Position numbers and translations under genes: made by a program
The notes under the pieces: model-generated
What the model was told of the DNA's origin: nothing
The model's database searches: none
Seen by the model: only the letters and a program-made list of their open reading frames with translations
Shown: one piece after another, positions 36,713-49,143 of the stretch
Layout: the number at the start of each line of letters is the position of its first letter
Numbering within the stretch: the first letter of the stretch is position 1
Assembly (NCBI RefSeq): GCF_003206495.1
Contig: NZ_NKUF01000008.1
Coordinates: 1 to 64,000, forward strand
Length of the DNA: 64,000 bases
Direction of reading: 5' to 3'
Source: Gluconacetobacter entanii
GTDB taxonomy: Bacteria > Pseudomonadota > Alphaproteobacteria > Acetobacterales > Acetobacteraceae

Positions 36713-39208
36713 TCAGTGCGGTAGCGACGCCAGCGCCGGTTCGGAGGCAGGATTGGCGGGCACGCCCTCGGGCGGTTCCACCCATTCGATGGGCTCCGGT
36801 TCATGCACCAGCGCCTTGGCGATCACTTCATCCACGTGGGCGACGGGAATCACCTTCAGGTCCGCGGTCACGACCTTGGGGATTTCCACGAGGTCCTTTT
36901 CATTATCCTTGGGGATGAAGACCGTGCGGATGCCCGCACGGTGCGCCGCCAGCAGCTTTTCCTTCAGGCCGCCGATGGGCAGCACGCGCCCGCGCAGCGT
37001 GATCTCCCCCGTCATGCCCACATCGCGACGCACCGGGATGCCGGTCATCACGCTGACGATGGACGTGGCCATGGCGATACCCGCCGACGGGCCGTCCTTG
37101 GGTGTCGCACCTTCGGGCACGTGCACATGCAGGTCGCGCTTTTCAAACAGCGTCGGCTTGATGCCGAACGACACCGCCCTGCTGCGGACATAGGACAGCG
37201 CCGCCGCGACACTTTCCTTCATCACGTCGCCAAGCTTGCCCGTCAGCTTGATGTTGCCCTTGCCCGGCACCATCACGCTTTCGATGGTCAGGATCTCGCC
37301 CCCCACCTCGGTCCAGGCGAGGCCGGTGACAACACCGACCATGTCCTCGGCCTCGGTCTCGCCATGGCGGAAGCGTTTCACCCCGGCATATTTCTCGAGG
37401 TTGTCCTTCGTGATGGCGACCTTCTTGGCCTTGCCCGTCACGATTTCCGTCACCGCCTTGCGTGCAAGGGTCGCGATCTCGCGCTCCAGGTTACGCACGC
37501 CGGCTTCACGGGTGTAGCTGCGCACGAGTTCAAGCAGCGCATCGTCACTGACCGACCATTCATCAAGCTTGAGGTTGTTGGCCTCGGTCTGCTTGGGCAG
37601 GAGGTGACGCTTCGCGATCTCGACCTTTTCGTCCTCGGTATAGCCTGACAGGCGGATGATCTCCATGCGGTCCAGCAGTGGCTGGGGCATGTTCAGGCTG
37701 TTGGCCGTGGTGATGAACATCACGTCCGACAGGTCGTAATCCACCTCAAGATAATGATCGCCAAAGGTCGCGTTCTGCTCCGGATCCAGCACCTCGAGCA
37801 GGGCCGAGGACGGATCGCCGCGCCAGTCCGCGCCGAGTTTGTCGATCTCATCAAGCAGGAAGAGCGGATTCGACGTCTTCGCCTTCTTCATGCCCTGGAT
37901 GATCTTGCCGGGCATGGAGCCGATATAGGTCCGGCGATGGCCGCGGATTTCCGCCTCGTCACGCATCCCGCCCAGCGACATGCGGACATACTGCCGCCCC
38001 GTCGCCTTCGCGATCGAACGCGCAAGCGAGGTCTTGCCAACGCCCGGCGGCCCGACGAGGCACAGGATCGGCCCCTTGAGCTTCTGCGCGCGACTCTGCA
38101 CCGCCAGATATTCAAGGATGCGTTCCTTGACCTTCTCCAGCCCGTAATGGTCGGTGTCGAGGATCTTTTCCGCCTCGGGCAGGTTGTGGCGCACCTTGGA
38201 ACGCTTTTTCCACGGGATACCCAGCAGCCAGTCGAGGTAGTTGCGCACCACCGTCGATTCGGCGGACATCGGGCTCATGGTCCGCAGCTTCTTCAGTTCC
38301 GCCACGGCCTTGTCGCGGGCTTCCTTGCTCAGCTTGGTCTTGGCGATCTTTTCCTCAAGCTCGGCGGTCTCGTCCTTGCCGTCCTCGCCTTCACCAAGTT
38401 CCTTCTGGATCGCCTTGAGCTGCTCGTTCAGGTAGTACTCGCGCTGCGTCTTTTCCATCTGCCGCTTGACGCGGTTGCGGATGCGCTTTTCCACCTGCAG
38501 GACACCGATCTCGGCCTCCATGTGGGCAAAGACCCGCTCCAGACGCGCATTGACGTCCTGGATTTCAAGGATTTCCTGCTTTTCGGAAATCTTGAGGTTC
38601 AGGTGGCTGGCAATCGTGTCCGCCAGCTTCGACAGGTTGTCGATCTGGTTGAGGGAGACGAGCACCTCCGGCGCGATCTTCTTGTTCAGCTTTATATACT
38701 GCTCGAACTGGGAGATGATCGTGCGGCCCAGCGCCTCGGCTTCCTTGCCGTCGGTTTCCTCCTCGGCCACTTCCTCGATCTCGGCCTCGAAATGGCCGTC
38801 GATCTCGTGCAGCGTGGAAATGCGCGCGCGACGGCCACCTTCCACCAGCACCTTGACCGTCCCGTCAGGCAGCTTCAGCAACTGCAGGATCGTGGAAACC
38901 GTACCATAGCGGTAGATGTCATCGACGGACGGATCATCCTGCGAGGCATTCTTCTGCGCCACCAGCAGGATCTGCTTGTCATTCTTCGTAACCGCTTCCA
39001 GCGCGCGGACGGATTTTTCCCGTCCGACGAACAGCGGTACGATCATATGGGGGAAAACCACGATATCACGCAGCGGAAGGACCGCCATCGTGTCCTTCTC
39101 ACGCGGGGTGATGTCCTGGTCTTCGTGGGACGACACCGATACCGGCACTTTCTTTTCCGTGTTTTCGGGGGTGCCCGGCACCTGGTCCACTCTTTCGGAT
39201 TCAGACAT
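36713..39208 (-). CDS. lon: ATP-dependent protease Lon
   Basis: 831 residues from ATG 39206-39208, preceded by AGGAGG; the ATG 72 bases upstream lacks support. Degrades misfolded and regulatory proteins in the cytosol. N-terminal substrate domain ([20 protein letters not shown]), AAA+ module with Walker [10 protein letters not shown] and Walker [13 protein letters not shown], and the C-terminal Ser-Lys protease domain with catalytic Ser in [11 protein letters not shown] and Lys in [14 protein letters not shown]. Order tig-clpP-clpX-lon-hupB is conserved. An inverted repeat at 39307-39332 lies 100 bp upstream. Confidence 0.97.
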   Translation of the reverse strand: MSESERVDQVPGTPENTEKKVPVSVSSHEDQDITPREKDTMAVLPLRDIVVFPHMIVPLFVGREKSVRALEAVTKNDKQILLVAQKNASQDDPSVDDIYRYGTVSTILQLLKLPDGTVKVLVEGGRRARISTLHEIDGHFEAEIEEVAEEETDGKEAEALGRTIISQFEQYIKLNKKIAPEVLVSLNQIDNLSKLADTIASHLNLKISEKQEILEIQDVNARLERVFAHMEAEIGVLQVEKRIRNRVKRQMEKTQREYYLNEQLKAIQKELGEGEDGKDETAELEEKIAKTKLSKEARDKAVAELKKLRTMSPMSAESTVVRNYLDWLLGIPWKKRSKVRHNLPEAEKILDTDHYGLEKVKERILEYLAVQSRAQKLKGPILCLVGPPGVGKTSLARSIAKATGRQYVRMSLGGMRDEAEIRGHRRTYIGSMPGKIIQGMKKAKTSNPLFLLDEIDKLGADWRGDPSSALLEVLDPEQNATFGDHYLEVDYDLSDVMFITTANSLNMPQPLLDRMEIIRLSGYTEDEKVEIAKRHLLPKQTEANNLKLDEWSVSDDALLELVRSYTREAGVRNLEREIATLARKAVTEIVTGKAKKVAITKDNLEKYAGVKRFRHGETEAEDMVGVVTGLAWTEVGGEILTIESVMVPGKGNIKLTGKLGDVMKESVAAALSYVRSRAVSFGIKPTLFEKRDLHVHVPEGATPKDGPSAGIAMATSIVSVMTGIPVRRDVGMTGEITLRGRVLPIGGLKEKLLAAHRAGIRTVFIPKDNEKDLVEIPKVVTADLKVIPVAHVDEVIAKALVHEPEPIEWVEPPEGVPANPASEPALASLPH

Positions 39209-39306
39209 GTAACTTGACCTCCTGATGGACGATCCCGGGTCCACACCCGACACGCGGCCTGCGGACCCGTAACACCGCACATGCGGTGACCTGATGAGTC
39301 ATGTTG

Positions 39307-39332
39307 TCACTTGCCTTCACTGACACAAGTGA
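39307..39332. promoter_or_regulatory. Inverted repeat upstream of lon
   Basis: TCACTTG and CAAGTGA, seven-base arms with a 12-base spacer, in the 190-bp clpX-lon gap. It could be an operator or a small transcript hairpin. No heat-shock promoter consensus was confirmed by eye. Confidence 0.3.
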
Positions 39333-39398
39333 GCGAAGGGCAAATGACATGCATCATCAAAGATGAAAAAGCTTTACCAAGAGCGTACGGCGCCGCAA

Positions 39399-40658
39399 TC
39401 AGGCGGACTGCTCTTCCGGTTCGGCCTTGCCATAGACATAGACCGGCGGGGCCTTGTTTTCCGCCGCGTCCTTGTTGACCACGACCTCCTCGACATTCTT
39501 CAGGCCCGGAAGGTCGAACATCGTCGACAGCAATATGCTCTCCAGAATCGCGCGCAGGCCGCGCGCACCGGTGCGGCGCGCGATGGCACGCTGCGCGATC
39601 GCGCTCAGCGCATCCTCGGAGAAGGTCAGCTTCACGTCTTCCATCTGGAACAGGCGCGCATACTGCTTGACCAGCGCGTTCTTGGGCTTGGTCAGGATCT
39701 CGATCAGCGCGGCCTCGTCCAGATCCTCCAGCGTCGCAAGGACCGGCAGGCGGCCGATGAACTCGGGGATCAGGCCGAACTTCAGCAGGTCCTCAGGCTC
39801 GATATCGCGCAGGATCGCACCCGTGCGACGGTCATCGGGGGACTGCACATCCGCGCCGAACCCGATTCCCGATCCCTTGCCACGCGCGCTGATGATCTTG
39901 TCGAGGCCCGCGAACGCGCCGCCGCAGATGAACAGCATGTTGGTCGTGTCCACCTGCAGGAATTCCTGCTGCGGGTGCTTGCGCCCGCCCTGCGGCGGGA
40001 CGGAGGCAACCGTCCCTTCCATGATCTTCAGCAGCGCCTGCTGCACACCCTCGCCACTGACGTCACGGGTGATGGAGGGGTTGTCGGACTTGCGCGAGAT
40101 CTTGTCGATCTCGTCGATATAGACGATGCCGCGCTGCGCCTTCTCCACGTTGTAGTCGGCGGCCTGCAGCAGCTTGAGGATGATGTTCTCCACATCCTCG
40201 CCCACATAACCGGCTTCGGTCAGGGTGGTGGCGTCGGCCATGGTGAACGGCACATCAAGGATCCGCGCCAGCGTCTGCGCCAGCAGCGTCTTGCCCGACC
40301 CGGTCGGGCCGATCAGCATGATGTTCGACTTCGCGATCTCGACGTCGTTGTTCTTCTGGCTGTGGGCCAGGCGCTTGTAATGGTTGTGGACCGCGACCGA
40401 CAGCACCTTCTTCGCGTGCATCTGCCCGATGACATAGTCGTCGAGGATATTGCAGATCTCACGCGGGGTCGGCACGCCATCACGCGACTTCACCAGGTGC
40501 GTCTTGTGCTCCTCACGGATGATATCCATGCACAGTTCGACGCATTCATCGCAAATGAACACGGTGGGACCGGCGATGAGCTTCCGGACCTCGTGCTGGG
40601 ACTTGCCGCAGAACGAGCAATAAAGGGTATTTTTGGAATCGCCGGATTTGTTGTTCAT
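39399..40658 (-). CDS. clpX: ClpXP protease ATP-binding subunit ClpX
   Basis: 419 residues from ATG 40656-40658, preceded by AGGAGC. The AAA+ unfoldase that feeds ClpP. The N-terminal zinc domain has four Cys (CSFCGK and [10 protein letters not shown]). Walker A is GPTGSGKT, Walker [11 protein letters not shown]; the ClpP-docking loop is IGFGADV. Sensor regions and the C-terminus are complete. Separated by 260 bp from clpP, so it may have its own promoter as well as readthrough. Confidence 0.97.
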   Translation of the reverse strand: MNNKSGDSKNTLYCSFCGKSQHEVRKLIAGPTVFICDECVELCMDIIREEHKTHLVKSRDGVPTPREICNILDDYVIGQMHAKKVLSVAVHNHYKRLAHSQKNNDVEIAKSNIMLIGPTGSGKTLLAQTLARILDVPFTMADATTLTEAGYVGEDVENIILKLLQAADYNVEKAQRGIVYIDEIDKISRKSDNPSITRDVSGEGVQQALLKIMEGTVASVPPQGGRKHPQQEFLQVDTTNMLFICGGAFAGLDKIISARGKGSGIGFGADVQSPDDRRTGAILRDIEPEDLLKFGLIPEFIGRLPVLATLEDLDEAALIEILTKPKNALVKQYARLFQMEDVKLTFSEDALSAIAQRAIARRTGARGLRAILESILLSTMFDLPGLKNVEEVVVNKDAAENKAPPVYVYGKAEPEEQSA

Positions 40659-40918
40659 AACCGCTCCTATTCCCCCGCAAGGGAGAACCTGTCCATTCCC
40701 GACGACCGGAACCTGCCACCCGTTTCCGGTACGCCGCAGCCTGCCTGGTCGCCTGAGGATGGGGAACGCACGCCGCGCGCTGGCTCCCCTTCCCCGCATA
40801 TCACAAGATCCAGCCCCTGCGTCATGCGTTGCCTGCGACGCAGCCGGGGTCTTTCATCCTGCCCACCGGGCACGGGCACCCGCGCGACCTGCGCATCATG
40901 CCCCATGCCCGCCGGGCA

Positions 40919-41560
40919 TCAGTCGGCGGCCTTTTCGGCAGCATGGTTGCGCACGACTTCGTCAACGATGCCGAACGCACGGGCTTCTTCCGCCGACATG
41001 TAGCTGTCACGTTCCAGCTTCTGCTCGATTTCCTCAAGCGTGCGGCCGGTGTGGGTTTCATAGATCTCGTTCAGGCGCTTGCGGATGGTCAGGATTTCCG
41101 TCGCCTGGATCTCGATGTCGCTGGCCTGCCCCTGCGCGCCGCCGGACGGCTGGTGCACCATCACGCGGGAATTGGGCAGCGCGAAACGGCGTCCCTTCTC
41201 CCCCCCTGCAAGCAGGAGCGAGCCCATCGACGCCGCCTGCCCGATGCACACGGTGCTGACGGGGCTGCGGATATACTGCATGGTGTCATAAATCGCGAGA
41301 CCAGCCGACACCACTCCGCCGGGGCTGTTGATGTAGAACGAGATTTCCTTGGTCGGGTTCACGCTTTCCAGATACAGAAGCTGCGCGGACACAACGGCGG
41401 ACACCTGGTCGTACACAGGCCCGGTCAGAAAGATGATGCGCTCTTGCAGCAGGCGGGAATAGATATCGAATGCCCGCTCCCCGCGAGAGGTCTGCTCGAC
41501 CACCATCGGCACAAGAGCATTATTGAAGATCTCGACGGGATTGCGATCCCTCATAGCCAT
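40919..41560 (-). CDS. clpP: ATP-dependent Clp protease proteolytic subunit
   Basis: 213 residues from ATG 41558-41560, with AGGA upstream; a second ATG is two codons in. Serine protease that forms double heptamers. Catalytic Ser in [14 protein letters not shown], His in [15 protein letters not shown], Asp in FGIVDEVV. The N-terminal [20 protein letters not shown] is the family start. The 270-bp gap to tig has no gene. Confidence 0.97.
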   Translation of the reverse strand: MAMRDRNPVEIFNNALVPMVVEQTSRGERAFDIYSRLLQERIIFLTGPVYDQVSAVVSAQLLYLESVNPTKEISFYINSPGGVVSAGLAIYDTMQYIRSPVSTVCIGQAASMGSLLLAGGEKGRRFALPNSRVMVHQPSGGAQGQASDIEIQATEILTIRKRLNEIYETHTGRTLEEIEQKLERDSYMSAEEARAFGIVDEVVRNHAAEKAAD

Positions 41561-41828
41561 ATTCCCGATCCTGAAAAGCAAAGGCCCGACCTGCCCTGAT
41601 TTTCTGGCGTGCATGGGCGCGCCATCAAAACGGAGCAGCCGGACCTTTCCCGGTTACTTATGACAAAATAGAGACAAACACGCCAGATACCACCCCATTG
41701 CCGTCATTTTAGACAATATGATGCGAACACGGCCTGCCTGACCCCATCACGAAGGTCGTTGGACACGCAAGAACCATATCCGATCCTTACGCGTCCTGCC
41801 GACATCCGCAAGACCTGAAACCGCGACC

Positions 41829-43166
41829 TCAGACGCTGGCTTCCGGCATTTCGGCCAGTTCCTCGGGCGTCACTTCCTTGTCCTCGACCTTCGCCAGTTC
41901 GACGATGTAGTCGATGACCTTGTTCTCGAAGATCGGGCCACGCAGGCTGTCGGCGGCCTGCGGGTTCTTGCCGAAGAACTCGAACACGGCCTGTTCCTGG
42001 CCGGGATAGCGCATGGCTTCGGCGCGGATGGCCTGCATCATCTCGTCCTGCGTGACGGTGATGTTGTTGACACGGCCGATTTCCGCCAGCAGCAGGCCCA
42101 GCTTCACGCGGCGTTCGGCAATCTTGCGATAGTCGGCGCGCAGCGTGTCCTCGTCCTTGTCCTTGTCCTCGTCATCGAGACGGCCGGCCTTGCGGTCTTC
42201 CTCGATACGGTTCCAGATCTGGGTAAATTCGGCGTCAACCATGCCCGGAGGCGCGTCAAACGCGGTCTTTTCCGCCAACTGGTCCAGCAGGTCGCGCTTC
42301 AGGCGCAGGCGCGAAAGCTGCTCGTATTCCTGTTCCACCTGCTTGGTGATCAGTTCACGGACCTGCTCCAGCCCCTCGAAGCCCAGCTTCTTGGCCAGTT
42401 CATCGTCGATCGCGGGTTCGACCGGACGCTTGAGTTCCTTCGCCTTGATGTCGAAGGTGGCTTCCTTGCCGGCAAGGTTCTCGGCCTGGTAATCGGCCGG
42501 GAACGTGACGTGGATCACCTTTTCGTCACCGGCCTTCATGCCTTCAAGCTGCTCGGCAAAGCCTGGGATGAAGCCCGCGCCACCGATCTCGACATTCACG
42601 TCGTCGGCGGAACCGCCATCGAACGCGACGCCGTCGATCTTGCCGACGAAATCAACCGTCAGGACGTCACCCTTTGCGGCGGGGCGGTCCTCGGTGATCT
42701 TCTCGAACTCACGCTGGCGGCTGGCGATTTCCTTCAGCGCCTTGTCGACCGTCTCCGCGTTGACGGCGGACTTCAGGCGCGTCAGCGACAGGGTGGACAG
42801 GTCGGGCACCGGGATTTCGGGCAGCACCTCGAACGCAAGCGTGTATTCGAGGTCGGCCTTGCTGTCGGGCTCCCCGCCGGAGACGATATCGACCTTCGGC
42901 TGCATCGCCGGGCGCAGGCCGCGCTCATCAAGCAGCGTGCGGGTCGCGTCGCCGACGACCTGTTCCAGGACTTCCCCCTGGACCTCGGTGCCGAAACGCT
43001 GCTTGACGATGCTCAGCGGCACCTTGCCGGGACGGAACCCGGGCAGCTTCATGGACTGTCCAATTTCTTTCAGGCGCGCCGTGCGCTTGCTTTCAATTTC
43101 CTGCGCCGGAACCGTGACGGTAAAACCGCGCTTCAGGCCATCGGAAAGCGTTTCAGTAACCTGCAT
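41829..43166 (-). CDS. tig: Trigger factor
   Basis: 445 residues. ATG 43164-43166 is preferred over the one four codons earlier, which abuts GAGAGG with no spacing. The ribosome-bound folding chaperone. N-terminal domain with the ribosome-binding signature GFRPGKVP, a central FKBP-type prolyl isomerase domain (DVLTVDFVGKIDGVAFDGG), and the C-terminal chaperone arms with an acidic stretch (DDEDKDKDED). First in tig-clpP-clpX-lon; tRNA-Leu lies about 100 bp upstream. Confidence 0.96.
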   Translation of the reverse strand: MQVTETLSDGLKRGFTVTVPAQEIESKRTARLKEIGQSMKLPGFRPGKVPLSIVKQRFGTEVQGEVLEQVVGDATRTLLDERGLRPAMQPKVDIVSGGEPDSKADLEYTLAFEVLPEIPVPDLSTLSLTRLKSAVNAETVDKALKEIASRQREFEKITEDRPAAKGDVLTVDFVGKIDGVAFDGGSADDVNVEIGGAGFIPGFAEQLEGMKAGDEKVIHVTFPADYQAENLAGKEATFDIKAKELKRPVEPAIDDELAKKLGFEGLEQVRELITKQVEQEYEQLSRLRLKRDLLDQLAEKTAFDAPPGMVDAEFTQIWNRIEEDRKAGRLDDEDKDKDEDTLRADYRKIAERRVKLGLLLAEIGRVNNITVTQDEMMQAIRAEAMRYPGQEQAVFEFFGKNPQAADSLRGPIFENKVIDYIVELAKVEDKEVTPEELAEMPEASV

Positions 43167-43263
43167 CTGCCAGGCCATCCTCTCGGTCAGAACGTATCAA
43201 AGAACGCAAGAGGCCGGTTGGGCCACCACGTCTGCTCGCATAACGCGAATTGCCGGGGTTTTT

Positions 43264-43348
<85 letters not shown>

Positions 43349-43426
43349 ACATTGCCCAAGCTACAAGCGCGCGGCTTTAGCGCAGAGTAGCCATGGGGGC
43401 AAGATGCGAACCCGAATAACGCCCTC

Positions 43427-44869
43427 TCAGCCCCGCTTTTTTTGCCCTTCCGCCTCGGCCTTTGCACGTGCGGCCCCCAGATGGAGGTCGAACTGTTCCG
43501 CCACGGGCCACGGCCCCGCGCGCATCGCCGCCTCCCCATGCAGCCACACGGCAGCACACGCGCCTTCCCACGCAGGCATGCCCGCCGCCATCATGGTGGC
43601 GACGATCCCGGTCAGGGTATCGCCCGACCCCGCCGTGCCCAGCGCGGGCGTCGCATGGTCGTTGATCGCGACCCGCCCGTCCGGGGCGGCGATGATCGTG
43701 TCCGGCCCCTTCATCACCACCACCGCGTCAATCAGGGCTGCCGCAGCACGGGCGGCGGCCAGGCGGTCCTCGCCCGGATGGCCGAACACGCGCGCGAACT
43801 CCCCGGCATGGGGGGTGACCACCGCCGCCCCGCGCAGGCGTCCGGGATCGCCCGCCGCCATGGAAAACGCCCCGGCATCCGCCACGACCTGCCGCTTCGC
43901 CTCCACCAGCGTGGGAAAGACGGAGCCCACCTCCTCCACCGTCAGGCCGGGCCCGCAGACCCAGACCCTGCGCCGGGCATCGTGCAGCAGTTCGGGCAAG
44001 GGAGCGGAATCCACGATCAGCCCCGCCGGGGCCTGCATGCGGTACAGGTCCGCCGCCGCCCCCACCGCAAGCCGGACAAGCCCCGCGCCGCTGCCGCGCG
44101 CACCCCCAGCCGAAAGCCGCGCCGCACCAGGCATCTGCGCGCCGCCGCAGATGCTGACCACGCCGCGGCTGTATTTATAACTCTCCACCCCGCAATGCGG
44201 CACCTGCCACAGGCCCGGCGCATTATGCCATGTACATACGCCCGCCTGCCCCACGACGCTTTCGGGGATACCGATGTCCGCCACCTCGCACCGCCCGCAC
44301 AGGCCGCGCCCCGGCAGCAGCAGGTGCCCCGGCTTGCGCCGGCAGAACGTCACCGTCAGTTCCGCCTGCGGGGCGTATCCACGCACCGCGCCGGTGCCCC
44401 CATCGACGCCCGTGGGCATGTCGATGGCGACGACACGGCGTGCCGCGCGCAGCACGTCCGCCACATTCCCTTCCACCGGGCGCGACAGGCCCGCGCCGAA
44501 GATCGCGTCGATCACAAGATCGAAATGTCCAACCTGCGCGGCCTCGAACGGCACCACCGGCCCGTCCCACAGCGCGGCGGCCGCGGCGGCATCGCCCCCC
44601 GGACGTGGCGGGGCAAGGGAGGCGATGCTGACGGGCCATCCCGCCTGCGCCAGACGCCGGGCGGCGACATACCCGTCGCCCCCGTTATTCCCCGGACCGC
44701 ACAGCACAAGGACCCGGCACGGCCGTACATGGCGGCGCACCGCGCGTTCCACCGCGCGCCCGGCATGTTCCATCAACGTGCGAATCGGCACCTCGCGCGC
44801 GGCAAGGGCATCCACGCGGCCCATCTGCGCCGGATCGGGAAGCAGCAGTCGGTAAGCGGCGTCATTCAT
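43427..44869 (-). CDS. nnr: Bifunctional NAD(P)H-hydrate epimerase / ADP-dependent dehydratase
   Basis: 480 residues from ATG 44867-44869, preceded by GGGAGGA. Repairs hydrated NAD(P)H. The N-terminal epimerase (YjeF_N; MEHAGRAVERAV, LVLCGPGNNGGDGYVAARRL, VIDAIFGAGLSRPV, DMPTGVDG) is fused to the C-terminal ribokinase-like dehydratase (SRGVVSICGGAQMPGAARL, VVTPHAGEFARVFG, GTAGSGDTLTGIVATMMAAG). The fused form is common in bacteria. Monocistronic; diverges from the CopD-like gene. Confidence 0.95.
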   Translation of the reverse strand: MNDAAYRLLLPDPAQMGRVDALAAREVPIRTLMEHAGRAVERAVRRHVRPCRVLVLCGPGNNGGDGYVAARRLAQAGWPVSIASLAPPRPGGDAAAAAALWDGPVVPFEAAQVGHFDLVIDAIFGAGLSRPVEGNVADVLRAARRVVAIDMPTGVDGGTGAVRGYAPQAELTVTFCRRKPGHLLLPGRGLCGRCEVADIGIPESVVGQAGVCTWHNAPGLWQVPHCGVESYKYSRGVVSICGGAQMPGAARLSAGGARGSGAGLVRLAVGAAADLYRMQAPAGLIVDSAPLPELLHDARRRVWVCGPGLTVEEVGSVFPTLVEAKRQVVADAGAFSMAAGDPGRLRGAAVVTPHAGEFARVFGHPGEDRLAAARAAAALIDAVVVMKGPDTIIAAPDGRVAINDHATPALGTAGSGDTLTGIVATMMAAGMPAWEGACAAVWLHGEAAMRAGPWPVAEQFDLHLGAARAKAEAEGQKKRG

Positions 44870-45088
44870 GATCGGTCCTCCCTGAAGCGGAACTGTGGGG
44901 CGAAAGCACGCGGGCCGGGACCACAGGATGGAAACGGGTTCCGAAATGCGGCCGGAAATATGCCCGGTGGCATGCAATATCTTGCATTATGAACGCGAAA
45001 TCGGGAAACAACCGTGCATGCTTTCCCGATGGGCGCCATGACGGAGACGCATTCGCCCATCCCATCGTTTTCCAAAACCGGAGGCGTC

Positions 45089-45541
45089 ATGTCCCACTCC
45101 ATCATCTGGAGCCTTGTGCTCGCCGTTCACCTTCTTGGCATGGCCGCATGGGTGGGCGGCATGATCTATGCCGTGTTCGTCCTCAAGCCGAGTCTCGGCC
45201 TGCTTGACCCGACCCCGCGTGCATCCGTCCACCTGCAGACGCTCAACCGCTTCTTCCGCATCGTCTGGCACACCATGCCGATGGTGCTGGTGACCGGGTG
45301 GCTGATGATCTTCCACGAAGGGGGCTTTGCCGCCATCCCGTGGCAGATCAACCTGATGCAGCTACTTGGCCTGATGATGGCGCTGATCTTCGCGCGGATC
45401 TATTTCGGCCCCTACAAGAAGGTGCGCCGCGCACTGCGTCCGCAGCCCGCCATGTTCGATTCGATCCGTTCGCAGATCCTCATCAATATCGGCCTTGGCG
45501 TGCTGACCATCGTGGCCGCGTCGCTGGCCCATCCGTTCTGA
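45089..45541 (+). CDS. CopD-like four-helix membrane protein
   Basis: 150 residues from ATG 45089 with GGAGG upstream. Four transmembrane segments: SLVLAVHLLGMAAWVGGMIY, a second around VWHTMPMVLVTGWLMIF, then LMQLLGLMMALIFARIYF and INIGLGVLTIVAASL. The His in VHLLGMAAWVGG and later His residues are arranged as in the CopD-domain family. These proteins have been linked to copper or heme handling; the function here is not known. The hairpin at 45554-45574 follows closely. Confidence 0.7.
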   Translation: MSHSIIWSLVLAVHLLGMAAWVGGMIYAVFVLKPSLGLLDPTPRASVHLQTLNRFFRIVWHTMPMVLVTGWLMIFHEGGFAAIPWQINLMQLLGLMMALIFARIYFGPYKKVRRALRPQPAMFDSIRSQILINIGLGVLTIVAASLAHPF

Positions 45542-45553
45542 TGTCATGAAAAT

Positions 45554-45574
45554 GCCCGTGACTGATACACGGGC
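45554..45574 (+). terminator. Hairpin after the CopD-like gene
   Basis: GCCCGTG pairs with CACGGGC across a 7-nt loop, 12 bp after the stop codon. No T-run follows, so it may be a weak or factor-assisted terminator. Confidence 0.45.
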
Positions 45575-45752
45575 GCACCGACATCCTTGATTTTCATACG
45601 GGATGCGGATAGGCAGGGGAAGTGTGGAATCGAGGGATTCGCCCTTGGTCCACAGGCCCCTGCGTTGCTGCAGGCGATCAGGCGCGGTAACCTGATAGGC
45701 GGTATGGTAGCAATCCGGACGGGACCTCACCACTGACACGTTCGAGAGAATT

Positions 45753-47327
<1,575 letters not shown>

Positions 47328-47344
47328 CCCGAAAGACTTTGCCC

Positions 47345-48622
47345 GTGTCTGAAATCATGCAGGTTCATATCGATGCCCTTGGCGCGGAAGGGCACGGTCT
47401 TGCACGCCTGCCTGATGGCGCGCCCCTGTTCGTGACAGGCGCCCTTCCCGGGGAGGATGTCACCATCGTCCCGACGGGTGACGGCAGGGGGCAACTGGAA
47501 ACGGTGATCCATCCCAGTGCCGACCGGGTTGCGCCGGTCTGTGACCTGTTCGGGCAATGCGGCGGGTGTTCCGTCCAGTACATGTCCCTGCCCCTGTCCC
47601 TGCGGTGGAAGACGGACACGGTCCTGCGCGCCCTGCACGCCGCAGGGTACGCGGATCCGGTGCCCGTCACGTCATGGCAGGGTGCGCCCATGACCCGGCG
47701 GCGGGTGGACCTTGCCTTCGCCCGTGCGGAACAGGACATCATACTCGGACTGCATCGCAGGCGTGGCGCGGTCGTGGACATGACGCAGTGCCATGTTCTG
47801 GAACCCGCGCTGTTCGCGCTGCTTGCCCCGCTGCGGCAGATGCTGCACTCGCTGCCTGCGGTGCGGCGTGGGGGCGACCTGCAGATCAACATGCTCGACA
47901 GCGGGCCGGACCTGCTGCTTGCCACCGACGGGCCGCCAGGTCCCGACGACCGCCGGATCCTGGCGCAGTTCGCGGGCACGCACCGTATCCCGAGGATTTC
48001 ATGGCGCCCCCCTGGCAGCCATGACACCCCCGAAACCGCGGCGCAGACGGCAGGCGTGTGGCATGAATTCTGTGGTGTGCGCACGGCCCCGCCACCGGGC
48101 GCCTTCCTCCAGCCCAGTCGGGCGGGCGAGGATGCGATCCGTCAGGCGGTCCTTGACGCCCTGCCGACCAAGCGGATCAGGGGCGACATCATCGAACTTT
48201 ATGCCGGATGTGGCACACTGTCCTTCGCACTGGCCGAACGGGCGCGGGTCATGGCGTATGAAGGGGATGCTGCGGCGTTTGCCTGCCTGAAGCAGGCCAG
48301 TGGCGGCACGCGGGTGCAGGCGTTCCACAATGACCTCAACCGCCAGCCGGTCATGGGCACGACCCTTGCCAAGGCCGGCGCGGTCGTGCTGGACCCGCCC
48401 CATGCCGGGGCAGGTGCGCAGTTGCAGCAGATCATCGACGGCAAGCCGCTGCGTGTCATCTATGTCAGTTGCAACCCCACGGCCCTGCGGCGCGACGCGG
48501 CGAGCCTGCTGCAGGCAGGATACAGGCTGGAACGTGTCACGGTCATCGACCAGTTCCTGTGGTCCACCGAGGTGGAAAGCGTCTGCCTGTTCACCCGTCC
48601 GCCCCCGCCACGTCGGCGCTGA
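47345..48622 (+). CDS. TrmA/RlmD-family 23S rRNA (uracil-C5)-type methyltransferase
   Basis: About 425 residues; GTG 47345 is chosen, with TTG 47339 and ATG 47357 as alternatives. An N-terminal TRAM-like region (VHIDALGAEGHGLARL) is followed by four Cys for a [4Fe-4S] cluster (CDLFGQCGGC and CHVLEP). The SAM domain has IIELYAGCGTLSFALAER and VVLDPPHAGAGAQLQQI; the catalytic Cys is in YVSCNPTALRRD. The family methylates U to m5U in tRNA or 23S rRNA; which position cannot be told from sequence. Probably cotranscribed with the helicase. Confidence 0.88.
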   Translation: MSEIMQVHIDALGAEGHGLARLPDGAPLFVTGALPGEDVTIVPTGDGRGQLETVIHPSADRVAPVCDLFGQCGGCSVQYMSLPLSLRWKTDTVLRALHAAGYADPVPVTSWQGAPMTRRRVDLAFARAEQDIILGLHRRRGAVVDMTQCHVLEPALFALLAPLRQMLHSLPAVRRGGDLQINMLDSGPDLLLATDGPPGPDDRRILAQFAGTHRIPRISWRPPGSHDTPETAAQTAGVWHEFCGVRTAPPPGAFLQPSRAGEDAIRQAVLDALPTKRIRGDIIELYAGCGTLSFALAERARVMAYEGDAAAFACLKQASGGTRVQAFHNDLNRQPVMGTTLAKAGAVVLDPPHAGAGAQLQQIIDGKPLRVIYVSCNPTALRRDAASLLQAGYRLERVTVIDQFLWSTEVESVCLFTRPPPPRRR

Positions 48623-48647
48623 GGAATATTTTCCGGAGCAGATAAAA

Positions 48648-48710
48648 GTTTCTGGTGAAGCTTTTTCCAAAAAGCTTCACCAGAAACCGCCGCCTTTTAA
48701 AAAAGGCGGC
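48648..48710 (-). repeat. Copy 3 of the two-hairpin repeat, 3' of sufA
   Basis: Two perfect hairpins in a row. 48648-48687 has 19-bp arms GTTTCTGGTGAAGCTTTTT around CC. 48689-48710 has 10-bp arms GCCGCCTTTT around AA. It lies between the converging methyltransferase gene and sufA and in the orientation of a sufA terminator. The first hairpin is lengthened relative to copies 1, 2 and 4. Confidence 0.8.
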
Positions 48711-48740
48711 CTCAAAAACATCGATTCTTTACCCGATCAT

Positions 48741-49124
48741 TCAGACGTGGAAGCTCTCGCCGCAGCCACAACGCCCCTTTTCATTGGGGTTGGAAAAGGT
48801 AAAGCCGGATTCAAGCTGCTTGACCTCGTAATCCATCACCGAACCGATCAGGAACAGCGTCGCCTTGCGGTCCACCAGCACGGTCACGCCATGGTCGCGG
48901 ACAACTTCGTCCCCCGGCCCCGCCTCGTCCACGAAAGACATGTCATAGGCATGGCCTGAACAGCCCTTGGTCGAAATGGCGATCCGCAGCAACTGCCCGG
49001 CATGGGCATTGGCGTAGAGCGAGGCAAGGCGTTTCGCCGCACGCTCCGTCAGGGTCATCAGCGGCGGCAGTTCACGGCGCGCGGGCGACGTGGCGGAGGC
49101 AGCAGCATCGGTATGCGTTGTCAT
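48741..49124 (-). CDS. sufA: A-type Fe-S carrier, SufA/IscA-like
   Basis: 127 residues. The Fe-S carrier domain with three conserved Cys: STKGCSGHAYDM, and GRCGCGESF at the C-terminus. An N-terminal Ala/Ser/Thr-rich stretch of about 20 residues precedes LTERAAKRLASL. It passes clusters from SufBCD to target proteins. Last gene of the suf operon; 19 bp after sufT. Confidence 0.92.
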   Translation of the reverse strand: MTTHTDAAASATSPARRELPPLMTLTERAAKRLASLYANAHAGQLLRIAISTKGCSGHAYDMSFVDEAGPGDEVVRDHGVTVLVDRKATLFLIGSVMDYEVKQLESGFTFSNPNEKGRCGCGESFHV

Positions 49125-49143
49125 GGCTGTATTTCCACGTGGA

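Noticed and set aside
39365-39385. AAAAAGCTTTACCAAGAG near the clpX stop, like the hairpin repeat
   Set aside because: Too short and without the inverted arm; likely chance.
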